This document shows positions 18,194-25,534 of a DNA stretch of 64,000 nucleotides, one piece after another (position 1 is the stretch's first letter; the number at the start of each line of letters is the position of its first letter). The position numbers and the translations under genes are program-made. This DNA is from Actinomycetes bacterium (GTDB lineage: Bacteria; Actinomycetota; Actinomycetes; Propionibacteriales; Propionibacteriaceae), in contig JAEXAS010000026.1 in the NCBI GenBank assembly GCA_023458095.1, positions 248,001 to 312,000 on the forward strand, written 5' to 3'. The notes beneath the pieces are model-generated. The model searched no databases, was not told the origin of the DNA, and saw nothing but the letters and a program-made list of their open reading frames with translations.

Positions 18194-18901
18194 ATGGCGA
18201 AGACGCGTGTTTACGAGCTCGCGCGCGAGCTCGGCGTTGATGCCCGTGAGTTGTTGAAGCGAATCAATGACATGGGGGAATACGCGAAGTCCACCAACTC
18301 AACCGTTGAAGCCCCCGTGGTGAGGCGGGTTCGCGAGCAGTTTCAGACCGACGGACCGATCCAACGCATCGCGAAGCCCCGGCCGCTTGTCCGCCCGGTA
18401 AGCAATGCACAGCCCACGTTGGTAGAGACACCGGCACCGGTCCTTCCGCCATCTGGCTGGTTGAATTCGGTCTCCCCGGAGTCGCCGGCAACGGCCGCAA
18501 TCCGTCGAAATCTGGGCTTGGGGCGATCGACACAACAACCCAAGCCGCAACGCGATTCGCGACGAAGGCCACCACCAGTGCGGGACCGTTGGGCCGAACA
18601 CTGGTTCGACTCCGACGACAAGCTGGCGTGGCAGCAGGCTGGTGTATACGAGCCCGGGGAGGCGCTGTCTGCGATCCAGCACGGATTTACGCCCGACACG
18701 TTTGCGCGTTGGGGGCGGCACCAGCTGACTGTTGAGGCGGCACGTCGCGCTGTGGAACTCGGCCTCACCCCCGATCAGCTGGACCACACCATCAACGGAA
18801 ACTCGCTCGGGATCATGCTTCAAACCGGCTCCCGTGTCGATGAGATAAGGGCGCTCATGGCCGAATACCCAATCCTGTTGCCAGAGGAGCGGTGGGGCTA
18901 G
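18194..18901 (+). CDS. IF-2 N-terminal-domain protein, function unknown
   Basis: Residues 1-50 (AKTRVYELARELGVDAREL, then NDMGEYAKSTNSTVE, then VVRRVREQF) are a clear IF2_N domain, the small helical module at the N-terminus of actinobacterial and other initiation factor IF-2. A proline/arginine-rich linker follows (to about residue 135). Then comes a helical C-terminal domain with repeated short helices (WQQAGVYEPGEALSAIQHG, AVELGLTPDQLD). There is no GTPase domain, so this is not IF-2. The 235-aa gene starts at ATG 18194 and is divergent from the Wadjet operon. Such fusions are seen in actinobacterial accessory DNA, but I know of no assigned role. Confidence 0.7.
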   Translation: MAKTRVYELARELGVDARELLKRINDMGEYAKSTNSTVEAPVVRRVREQFQTDGPIQRIAKPRPLVRPVSNAQPTLVETPAPVLPPSGWLNSVSPESPATAAIRRNLGLGRSTQQPKPQRDSRRRPPPVRDRWAEHWFDSDDKLAWQQAGVYEPGEALSAIQHGFTPDTFARWGRHQLTVEAARRAVELGLTPDQLDHTINGNSLGIMLQTGSRVDEIRALMAEYPILLPEERWG

Positions 18902-19059
18902 GAGGGACGAGTGCGCCGCCCGACGCAGTCGCAGCTCTGAGATCCCGGCGCGGCTCTCGCGACCCACGGTCAGAGCGCCGTTCCCGCCTACGGTCAGGCC
19001 CGTTTCCTTCACACATCTATGAGTTCTCCACCAGGCTTCCGTTCGGCACACTCAGGGGC

Positions 19060-20271
19060 ATGGGACACAACCGGCGCGTCAACGACGCACAACGGAAGGC
19101 ACTCGATTGGCTCGCGGCGGGGAGTTCGACGAACCCGCCGGATGCCGGAATGAAGACCAGCGTTCAGGCCTTGGCCGCTCGGGGACTGGCAGTGGTGCGC
19201 CGAAGGCGCGGAGTGTGGACAGCCGAACCGACCGACGCCGGCCGGTATTTCGCTGAGCATGGTGACTACCCGCAGGCCGCTCCTGCGCTCCAGACAAATC
19301 GGCGACGCACAACACCGCGCACGGAAGACACAAGAGCACCAGCAACCCGCCAAAGGGCAAGGAAGCAGCCACAACCCGATCCACCTGAGGCAGACACGAC
19401 CCCGACACCCCTGAACCAGCGCGACGAAGAAGTCCCGCTCAAGCAAGTGGTTCGGAACCCACACCCGGCCGTGAGAGAGATTCGGGATCGTCCGGGGCGA
19501 TTGCCGAAGTTCGCGCGGCGACGCTGCGTGCTCATCGCCCATTCTTTGGTTACCGAGGCGATTACCAGGGGTTGGGCGGTAACCCCCGTCGCCGGTGAGG
19601 CCCGTCGCGACCACTGGGGAACGAGGTCCACCCATTACGACAGCGGATCGCTGCTGCTGATCGACGCCGGCCACTCGCCCATCGGCCTGATATTTGACGA
19701 GGTGACCAAGCGCCAGCCGCACCAGGACACTCCAAAGGAAGCCGCCGACCGGGGAAAGGGCCGCTACGTCTGGACGTCTGGGGACGACTACGTCGGCACC
19801 GGACGGCTACGCCTCCATCTGGTCCAGGACAACCGGAAGCTCCCCACCAAGTACGTCGACACGGCCACCACCCGGATCGAGGACAAGACCTCGACCATCC
19901 TCGACGCCATCGAAGCCGCCTCTGACCAGGCCTTCAAGTGGGCCGAACAACGTCCCCTGCGCGAGGAAGAAGAGCAGGCGCGCCGAGCGGAACGGGAACG
20001 TGTCGCAGCACTGCGGAGTCGGTACGAGGAGTGGGAAGTCGCACTCATCGATGGGGCGCAAGCGTGGAGACAACACCTGCAGCTGCGCGAGTATCTTGCC
20101 TCCCTCGGCCAGCACCCACCTCAGGAAGCTGAGGCGTTCATCGAGTGGGCCCGTGGCTACTTGGAGGCCACCGATCCTGGCATTCGGTTCCCTGAAGGAG
20201 AGCTACCCGAGTGGACACACGAAGAGCGAAGGCAGGCCGGCCGCTACGTCGAACACCAGCACCGGTGGTGA
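19060..20271 (+). CDS. Winged-helix protein of unknown function
   Basis: ATG 19060 (403 aa) is preferred, with a weak GGGG just upstream. An in-frame start at 18892 would add an unlikely Arg-rich leader. Residues 1-70 look like a winged helix (RVNDAQRKALDWLAAGSS, then VQALAARGLAVVRRRRGVW and a TDAGRYF wing). A low-complexity Pro/Arg/Thr linker follows, then a domain starting FARRRCVLIAHSLVTEAI and a long coiled-coil-like stretch (residues about 300-345). The last 60 residues are Trp- and charge-rich. I do not recognise the family. It is the last gene before the chromosomal block and belongs with the island. Confidence 0.6.
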   Translation: MGHNRRVNDAQRKALDWLAAGSSTNPPDAGMKTSVQALAARGLAVVRRRRGVWTAEPTDAGRYFAEHGDYPQAAPALQTNRRRTTPRTEDTRAPATRQRARKQPQPDPPEADTTPTPLNQRDEEVPLKQVVRNPHPAVREIRDRPGRLPKFARRRCVLIAHSLVTEAITRGWAVTPVAGEARRDHWGTRSTHYDSGSLLLIDAGHSPIGLIFDEVTKRQPHQDTPKEAADRGKGRYVWTSGDDYVGTGRLRLHLVQDNRKLPTKYVDTATTRIEDKTSTILDAIEAASDQAFKWAEQRPLREEEEQARRAERERVAALRSRYEEWEVALIDGAQAWRQHLQLREYLASLGQHPPQEAEAFIEWARGYLEATDPGIRFPEGELPEWTHEERRQAGRYVEHQHRW

Positions 20272-20555
20272 AGGCTCGCTGACCCGTCGCGCGCCAGCCC
20301 TTCTCAGCATCGAACTCTGAACGGCCGATCGAGAAGGCGCCTTCTGTGCAGACTCGCAAGCGCACGGGTGTTCAGAGTTCGTTGCATCTCGACAGAGAGG
20401 CGACGACGCGCACCCGCGTTGAGGCCGCGGCCACCGGCGCGTTGACGCTCGCATCCGCGTTGAAATCCCACCAACTGTCTGAGCAGAATGCACTGCGTCC
20501 GTCTCACCCCACCGGCTGGTTGAGGAGGACGCGCAGCGTCCGTCTCGAAACCCGA
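20272..20555. other. Gene-free junction between island and chromosome
   Basis: No gene is supported here. Besides the inverted repeat listed separately, GCGTCCGTCTC is directly repeated at 20495-20505 and 20536-20546. GGACGC/GCGTCC forms a short hairpin near 20527-20541. This is the most likely zone for the island boundary. Confidence 0.5.
20311..20381. repeat. 12-bp inverted repeat enclosing a 14-bp palindrome at the island edge
   Basis: CGAACTCTGAAC (20311-20322) is perfectly inverted as GTTCAGAGTTCG (20370-20381). Between them AGAAGGCGCCTTCT (20332-20345) is a perfect palindrome. It lies in the gene-free stretch between the last island gene and the first chromosomal gene. It could be a recombination or transposon-end site or a bidirectional terminator; no U-tract favours the latter. 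Confidence 0.6.
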
Positions 20556-20750
20556 TCAGTCCTGGGCGGCAATGAGTTCGCGAAGCTCCGCGATGCGCGC
20601 GTAGGCGGCGTGAGTGCGCTCGGCGACCTCGGGAATTCGTTCCCAATCGAGGGGCAGGTCCTCGGCCAGATCGTGCAGGTCCAGCTTCAACTGGCCCGCC
20701 GAGAAGGTGAGCGTGCGCAGCTCGTCCTCCAGTGCTTCGCGGTCGCTCAT
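20556..20750 (-). CDS. Rop-like small protein (CCE_0567/DUF683 family)
   Basis: The ATG at 20750 gives MSDREALEDELRTL and a 64-aa product. The frame extends to 20798 but without a better start. GQLKLDLHDLAEDLP followed by W, then IPEVAERTHAAYA, matches the two-helix Rop-like family (PF05082), known from nitrogen-fixation clusters but also from many unrelated genomes. The family's CCE_0567 member can bind metals through His residues, and H (DLHDL) is present. No nif genes are nearby, so its role here is unknown. Confidence 0.75.
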   Translation of the reverse strand: MSDREALEDELRTLTFSAGQLKLDLHDLAEDLPLDWERIPEVAERTHAAYARIAELRELIAAQD

Positions 20751-20864
20751 GTCACCCTTTCTGCAGTGCTGCCTCGATCCGAAATCGATCTTGGCCAACG
20801 GCTTCGACGGCTGACAAGGGTTGGGCCGGGTTCGTCACAAGGACGTCACACGGCCGGGCAGGTC

Positions 20865-21620
20865 TCAGCGACCCATCGCGTCCAGCATCCGTCCGGCCAG
20901 CGGGGCGAACTCTTCTGCCAAGACGGCCAGCCCGGGTTCGGTGCTGCCCCCGGGGTGGGCAACCTCATGGATGATGGCGGCGGCGTCGAGGTGATCGGCA
21001 TCCTGGGCGGCGACCGTGCCCGCGAAGGTCTGGCGCACCATGGCGCGGGCCAGGTCGACGTCGAGCCCGTGCCGCTGCGCCACCACGTCGGCCCAGGTCT
21101 GCATCATGTGGGCGTAGAAGGCCGGACCGTTGCTGGTGAGCGCGCAGTAGGCATCAAGCTGTTCGGCGGGCAACTCGTACACCGCCCCGGCGGCCTGCAG
21201 CAGGACCCGCACTGTCGCCTGGTCACCGTCAGCCATGCCCGGCCCCCAACTGACCAGGGTGCCGCCCTGGCCGGTGGCGGAGTTCACATTGGGATAGGTG
21301 TCGACCCAGCGGTCGGTGAATTCACTCAGGTTCTGTCGTGGCGAGCAATTCACCAGAATCGGACGGTTGCTCAGCGCCTCGCGGTTCGCATTCAGCACCT
21401 CACTGACCTGGTTGGGCGCCATCCAGATGAAGACCACCTCGCAGCGGCGCAGGACCTCTGCGGCAGTGTCGAGCAGCACCAGCCCCGGAGCCTGCGCGGC
21501 GACCTGTTCGGCCTTGTCGCGACTGCGGCTGTAGCCGTACAGTCCCGAGATTCCGGCTTTGCTCAAACCGCGCGCCAGCGGGGCGCCCAGGCGTCCCAAT
21601 CCGATGATTCCGATGTCCAT
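20865..21620 (-). CDS. Pyrroline-5-carboxylate reductase-like oxidoreductase
   Basis: The ATG at 21620 is chosen, as it begins a Rossmann fold (MDIGIIGLGRLGAPLA). The frame runs further upstream without coding character. The 251-aa product has the ProC layout: an N-terminal NADP-binding domain and a C-terminal dimerisation helix bundle with ALTSNGPAFYAHMM and HEVAHPGGSTEPGL, matching the P5CR T-x-S-G-x-P and H-P-G signatures. In proline synthesis it would reduce P5C to proline. However, the substrate-loop sequence differs from classical ProC, so it may be a paralogue with another imine substrate. Confidence 0.75.
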   Translation of the reverse strand: MDIGIIGLGRLGAPLARGLSKAGISGLYGYSRSRDKAEQVAAQAPGLVLLDTAAEVLRRCEVVFIWMAPNQVSEVLNANREALSNRPILVNCSPRQNLSEFTDRWVDTYPNVNSATGQGGTLVSWGPGMADGDQATVRVLLQAAGAVYELPAEQLDAYCALTSNGPAFYAHMMQTWADVVAQRHGLDVDLARAMVRQTFAGTVAAQDADHLDAAAIIHEVAHPGGSTEPGLAVLAEEFAPLAGRMLDAMGR

Positions 21621-21646
21621 GGCCGCAGTGTAGGGCCACCATCGGC

Positions 21647-21949
21647 TCAGCCCTGGACGGTGCCCAAGCGCTGTTCCACTCGCTGCACTTTGCCCTCCAT
21701 CTCGCCGGTATGACCGGGACGAATGTCGGCCTTCAGCACCAGGCTGACCCTTCCGGCGTGGGCACCCACGGCCTCGGTAGCCCGCTTGACGACCTCCATC
21801 ACCTCGTCCCACTCGCCCTCGATGGTGGTGAACATGGAGTCTGTTCGGTTGGGCAGTCCCGATTCACGCACGACCCGGACCGCATCGGCGACCGCATCGG
21901 CCACCGATTCCGAACTACCCAAAGGAGACACTGAGAACGCAACCAACAT
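21647..21949 (-). CDS. MTH1187/YkoF-family thiamine-binding-like protein
   Basis: The ATG at 21949 begins MLVAFSVSPLG, the usual family start; the frame extends nine residues upstream. The 100-aa product has the family's SVADAVADAVRVVRESGL block, the MFTTIEGEWDEVMEVVKRA block and VSLVLKADIRPG. These ferredoxin-like-fold proteins (DUF77, PF01910) bind thiamine or related molecules. It lies just upstream, on the same strand, of the P5CR-like gene, with a 26-bp gap, so the two may be co-transcribed. Confidence 0.85.
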   Translation of the reverse strand: MLVAFSVSPLGSSESVADAVADAVRVVRESGLPNRTDSMFTTIEGEWDEVMEVVKRATEAVGAHAGRVSLVLKADIRPGHTGEMEGKVQRVEQRLGTVQG

Positions 21950-22281
21950 GGGTCCAGTATCGACCGTCGGACGCATCAGGCGCCGATGGCAAGATCAGGC
22001 CGGGGGATGAATTACCGATGATTTCCGATGAGCCCGGCCGACGACGCAGCCCCGTCCCGATCGCCGAAGCCGCCACTGCGGCCCGTTCGGCCCGTACGAT
22101 GCGGCCACCTACGCTCTGACAAGCCTCCTCGACGGCCCGATCCGGACGCAATCGCTGGTCATCGGCTTAGCACCGGGTTCGCCGTGGGTCAAACCGGGCC
22201 GTCTCGACGCCCATGCTGTCGCACGATGGTTACCTGGAGCCGATTACGGTGGTCGCAACCCCTGAGTTGAGAGGATCTTTC
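21950..22281. other. Divergent intergenic region
   Basis: No gene is supported between the divergent thiamine-binding-family and peroxiredoxin genes; it should hold both promoters. A GAGAGGA ribosome site lies just before the peroxiredoxin ATG. No clear operator was seen. Confidence 0.5.
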
Positions 22282-22842
22282 ATGTCCCTGTTGGGTACCA
22301 CGATCAAACCGTTCCGCGCGACCGCTTACCGCGGCGGCGAGTTCGTCGACATTTCCGAAGCCAACACGGCCGGCAGTTGGTCGGTCTTCTTCTTCTACCC
22401 CGCCGATTTCACCTTCGTGTGCCCCACCGAACTGGCCGATTTGCAGGACAGCTACGCCGAACTGCAGTCGATTGGCGTCGAGGTGTTCTCGGTCAGCGCC
22501 GACACCCATTTCGTCCACAAGGCCTGGCATGATTCCTCTGCCCAGGTTGGCAAGGTCGAGTTCTTCATGGTCGGCGATCCCACCCGCGAGATCATCACCA
22601 ATTTCGACAACCTGCGCGAATCCGGTCTCGCCGATCGCGCGACCTTCCTGGTCGATCCCGACGGGGTGATCCAGTTCTTCGAGGTCACCTCCGAAGGCGT
22701 AGGACGCAACGCCACCGAGCTGGTCCGCAAGGTCCGCGCCGCTCAGCACGTCCGGGAGTTCCCCGGCGAGGTCTGCCCTGCCCGCTGGGTGGAAGGCGCA
22801 GCAACCCTGATCCCCTCGATCGATCTGGTCGGCGCAATCTGA
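22282..22842 (+). CDS. ahpC: Alkyl hydroperoxide reductase C, typical 2-Cys peroxiredoxin
   Basis: The ATG at 22282 has GAGAGGA upstream. The 186-aa protein has the length and order of E. coli AhpC. The peroxidatic Cys is C47 in DFTFVCPTE, and the resolving Cys is C165 in GEVCPA. It reduces H2O2, organic peroxides and peroxynitrite in the cytoplasm. Its usual electron donor AhpF is not next door, and no ahpD is seen, so the donor may be a thioredoxin system elsewhere. A strong GC-rich hairpin follows the stop. Confidence 0.93.
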   Translation: MSLLGTTIKPFRATAYRGGEFVDISEANTAGSWSVFFFYPADFTFVCPTELADLQDSYAELQSIGVEVFSVSADTHFVHKAWHDSSAQVGKVEFFMVGDPTREIITNFDNLRESGLADRATFLVDPDGVIQFFEVTSEGVGRNATELVRKVRAAQHVREFPGEVCPARWVEGAATLIPSIDLVGAI

Positions 22843-22848
22843 GCCTGC

Positions 22849-22885
22849 TCCGGGCCGGCGCCTACGTGCTGGGCGCCGGCCCGGA
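22849..22885 (+). terminator. Terminator-like hairpin after ahpC
   Basis: TCCGGGCCGGCGCC pairs perfectly with GGCGCCGGCCCGGA across a 9-base loop, seven bases after the ahpC stop. The U-tract is poor (TTCTGCC). Confidence 0.7.
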
Positions 22886-22938
22886 TTCTGCCTCACCCTG
22901 ACGAGACAACTGCCCGGCAGAATCGCTACATTGACCCC

Positions 22939-23415
22939 GTGAAAAAGGTGCTGGTGGCTGCTGCGGCGGGAATCCTCGTCGCCTCCGGCGCTTTTGTCGC
23001 CGTGGACGCCGGGCGCTACGTGAATGCAGCTCCGCCGCCCTCCGCCACCGCTTTGGAGGCCCCCCTCACCCCGGTCACAGTCAATCCGGACTGGATTCTC
23101 TCCGGTGAGCCGACTTTCGCCCAGGTCGAAATCTCCCGCAGCCCCGATGGACGCATCAGTCACGGCTTGTGGTCGTGCACCGGCCCCACCTCTTTTGAAT
23201 GGCAATTCCTCCTCGACGAGACCGTCTATGTGCTCGACGGCGAGGTCGACATCGACTATCAAGGCAACAGCTTCACCCTTCACCCCGGCGATTCAGCGAC
23301 CTTCCTCAGCGGCACCTCGGCGGTGTGGACCATCAAGCGGTATCTGAAGAAGTCCTACACCTTGTCCAACCCCGGCCCGTTGGGCCGTTGGTGGCGCTCA
23401 GCCTTTCCCAGCTGA
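22939..23415 (+). CDS. Membrane-anchored or secreted cupin-domain protein
   Basis: A GTG start gives a 158-aa protein with a signal or anchor (KKVLVAAAAGILVASGAFVAV). The rest is a single cupin fold of the EutQ/ureidoglycine-aminohydrolase type (DUF861). It shows GLWSCTGPTSFEW, then DETVYVLDGEVDID, then LHPGDSATFLSGTSAVW. Members of this cupin type usually lack a clear metal site, and no His pair typical of metal cupins is evident. Substrate is unknown. Confidence 0.72.
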   Translation: MKKVLVAAAAGILVASGAFVAVDAGRYVNAAPPPSATALEAPLTPVTVNPDWILSGEPTFAQVEISRSPDGRISHGLWSCTGPTSFEWQFLLDETVYVLDGEVDIDYQGNSFTLHPGDSATFLSGTSAVWTIKRYLKKSYTLSNPGPLGRWWRSAFPS

Positions 23416-23512
23416 CCAGCGCAACATTTGCTGAGCGGATCAGCGAAAGCTCGCATATCCGCGCCGGGTCGAACCTGCGATCATCGAGGTGTCCCCCTAA
23501 CGAAGTGAAGTC

Positions 23513-24409
23513 ATGCCCGATCCTGGATCCTCCCGCCAGGTGAGCCGCCGCTCTGTCCTGAGTGTGGCCGCGCTCACCCCATTCCTTGCCGCCTGCGCTC
23601 AGTTCCCGCCCACAGGCTCACGCCCGTCCCCGTCCCCGTCCTCGCAGACTCCCAGGTTCACTCCAGGCCGCAACGGCCTAGGCCCGGTCACCCGCGGAAC
23701 CCTCAACTCGCAGGCCACTCAGAGCAGCGCGAAGTGGCTCATCTACTATCCGCCGGACACCGCCGAAGGCGACCCGCTGCCGGTAGCGATCATGATGCAT
23801 GGCCTGGGCGACAGCATCGCCGCCCTGGACGCCAATCACTACTCCCAGGCGCTATACGACACGGTGATCCATGATCAAACCCCGCCCTTCGCGATTGCGG
23901 CCATCGATGGCGGCACCACCTTCTGGCAGCGGAACGGATCGCGCGACGGCGGCGCTTTGGTCGCCGACGAGTTCGTGGCTGAACTCACGCGCCGCGGCCT
24001 CGACACCTCCCGGCTGGCGCTCACCGGCTGGTCGATGGGTGGCTGGGGCTCCCTGCGGCTGGCCTGCGACGAACTGCACGGCAAGCTGAAGGCCATCGCG
24101 CCGGTGAGCGCGCCGTGTTACCTCCGCTACGAACACGTCCCCGACCCGACCTGGATGAGTCGAGCCTCATTCGACCGCAACAACTTCTACACCCGCCCCG
24201 AGCGACTCACCGGACTGCCGATCTTCCTGGCCTGCGGCAGGCAGGATCCCTTCTACTCCGGAAATGCCGCCTTCGCCAAGATCCTGCGGTCGACCCGAGG
24301 GGTGGGACCCCTGGTCACCGACTTCGGCCCCGGTGCCCACAGTGCCCAATACTGGAACTCGGTCGCCAGCGCTCAGCTGAGCTTCCTCGGCCAACATCTC
24401 GCCGCATAA
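23513..24409 (+). CDS. Lipoprotein alpha/beta-hydrolase (esterase-like)
   Basis: The 298-aa product has a twin-arginine-like leader (VSRRSVLSVAAL) ending in a lipobox (FLAAC), so it should be attached to the outer face of the membrane. The fold is alpha/beta hydrolase of the esterase-D/mycolyltransferase type: oxyanion region HGLGDSI, nucleophile elbow GWSMGGWG, an acid near GRQDPFY and a His in GAHSAQYW. Substrate is unknown. It is followed closely by a methyltransferase gene (9-bp gap), suggesting one operon. Confidence 0.8.
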   Translation: MPDPGSSRQVSRRSVLSVAALTPFLAACAQFPPTGSRPSPSPSSQTPRFTPGRNGLGPVTRGTLNSQATQSSAKWLIYYPPDTAEGDPLPVAIMMHGLGDSIAALDANHYSQALYDTVIHDQTPPFAIAAIDGGTTFWQRNGSRDGGALVADEFVAELTRRGLDTSRLALTGWSMGGWGSLRLACDELHGKLKAIAPVSAPCYLRYEHVPDPTWMSRASFDRNNFYTRPERLTGLPIFLACGRQDPFYSGNAAFAKILRSTRGVGPLVTDFGPGAHSAQYWNSVASAQLSFLGQHLAA

Positions 24410-24418
24410 GGAGCACCG

Positions 24419-25015
24419 ATGGAGGCACCGCGACAGGCCGTCCGCTTCGACGCGATGATGCGCAACCTGGAGCATCGGTTCTTCCCCGACGCCCGCGAAT
24501 GGGTTTGCAGTCGCGCTGCGGGCGACACCGTGGAGATCGCCATCGGAACCGGGCTGAATCTGCGGTACTACCCCGACGATGTTCGGCTCAGCGCCATTGA
24601 TCGGGATGCCGACATGATGGCGCTGGCCGTCCAACGCGCCGAGGCTTCGGGCCGAATGCTGCGCACCGAGGTGGGCGACGCCCTGGCCCTACCTTTCCCC
24701 GAGGCGACCTTCGACACCGTGGTGTGCACCTTCGCCCTGTGTGAAGTGGCCGATGTCGATGCCGCGCTGAGCGAGTTCGCTCGCGTGCTGCGCCCCACCG
24801 GACGGCTCCTGCTCGCCGACCACGTGGCCGCGACCTCGCGGTGGGTGCGTTGGGGCCAGCGAGCGCTCGAAGCGATCACCATCCCGGCCTCCGGGGAGCA
24901 CTTCACCCGGCGTCCGGTCGACCATCTTCACCGAATCGGCTTCTCGCTCGTGGAGTCCGCCCGACGCACCCACGGCGCGGTTGAATACGTGCATGCGGCT
25001 CGAAGGGCCATCTGA
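24419..25015 (+). CDS. Class I SAM-dependent methyltransferase
   Basis: The ATG at 24419 follows AAGGAG. The 198-aa product has motif I VEIAIGTGLNL (V-E-x-G-x-G), an acidic post-I residue (LSAIDRDADMM), and motif IV VVCTFALCEV, followed by a LRPTGRLLLADHV block. This matches the UbiE/Coq5-like phosphatidylethanolamine- or small-molecule methyltransferases. The acceptor cannot be read from sequence. It is convergent with the arsR gene. Confidence 0.85.
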   Translation: MEAPRQAVRFDAMMRNLEHRFFPDAREWVCSRAAGDTVEIAIGTGLNLRYYPDDVRLSAIDRDADMMALAVQRAEASGRMLRTEVGDALALPFPEATFDTVVCTFALCEVADVDAALSEFARVLRPTGRLLLADHVAATSRWVRWGQRALEAITIPASGEHFTRRPVDHLHRIGFSLVESARRTHGAVEYVHAARRAI

Positions 25016-25034
25016 GGATCGTGGCGCGGACGAC

Positions 25035-25388
25035 CTAGGCCTGCACCGCTGCGGTCGGCTCCAAGGCGAGCATCGTGCTCAGCAGCGGTTCCACCTCGGG
25101 GCAAATCCAGTAGTGAATCCAGGTGCCGGTGCGCTCGCCATCAACCAGTCCCGCCTGCCGCAGCACTTTGAGGTGATGACTGATAGTGGGCCCGGACAGC
25201 TCGAAATGCGGGGTGAGCTCACACACACAGACCCGGCCCGCGTCGGCGATGAGCGCCACCAGCCGCAGTCGCACGGGATCGCCCAGGACCTTGAACAAGC
25301 CAGCCAGCGCAGCAGCCCGCTGCGTACTCATCGCCTCGGCGCGCGGCTCACCGGTCGGCACCTCGATCAGGGGGAGTTCGCTCCTCAT
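25035..25388 (-). CDS. arsR: ArsR-family metal/metalloid-responsive repressor
   Basis: The ATG at 25388 gives a 117-aa winged-helix protein with the ArsR signature: FKVLGDPVRLRLVALI, then VCVCELTPHF (a Cys-x-Cys in the DNA-recognition region, as in arsenic-sensing members), then GPTISHHLKVLRQAGLV and GTWIHYWI. It is divergent from a permease-thioredoxin cluster and an inverted repeat lies between. Repression relieved by As(III), Sb(III) or another thiophilic metalloid is the likely mode. The inducer is inferred. Confidence 0.85.
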   Translation of the reverse strand: MRSELPLIEVPTGEPRAEAMSTQRAAALAGLFKVLGDPVRLRLVALIADAGRVCVCELTPHFELSGPTISHHLKVLRQAGLVDGERTGTWIHYWICPEVEPLLSTMLALEPTAAVQA

Positions 25389-25407
25389 CGCTCTATCTTG
25401 ACACATA

Positions 25408-25436
25408 TCTAAACAAGAGCAAGGATTCTGCTTAGA
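25408..25436. promoter_or_regulatory. Candidate ArsR operator
   Basis: TCTAAAC (25408-25414) and GCTTAGA (25430-25436) form an inverted repeat with one mismatch in the short region between arsR and the permease operon. The region also looks AT-rich against its surroundings. Position fits an ArsR operator. Confidence 0.5.
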
Positions 25437-25462
25437 CATCCGTCTATTCAAGGAGTCCCCCT

Positions 25463-25534
25463 GTGCCAGCGCCGAATCGTGACGAAACCCGCCGCGTCGA
25501 AACCCTCGCTTCGGAGCTGGTGATCTCAGCGTGA
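25463..25534 (+). CDS. 23-aa leader ORF coupled to the permease gene
   Basis: AAGGAG lies at a good distance before the GTG at 25463. The frame encodes 23 residues (VPAPNRDETRRVETLASELV, then ISA) and its TGA overlaps the permease GTG as GTGA. The permease start itself has only a distant GGAG. This suggests translational coupling through a short leader peptide. No family is recognised. Confidence 0.45.
   Translation: MPAPNRDETRRVETLASELVISA

Noticed and set aside
20311..20381. tRNA-type attachment site at the island edge
   Set aside because: No cloverleaf, no T-loop sequence and no CCA end are present.
20346..21713. A 455-codon plus-strand frame
   Set aside because: It is the antisense shadow of the Rop-like and P5CR-like genes, both of which have clear family motifs.
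22189..23283. A 364-codon minus-strand frame opposite the peroxiredoxin and cupin
   Set aside because: Both sense genes have intact motifs; the frame is a GC-rich shadow.
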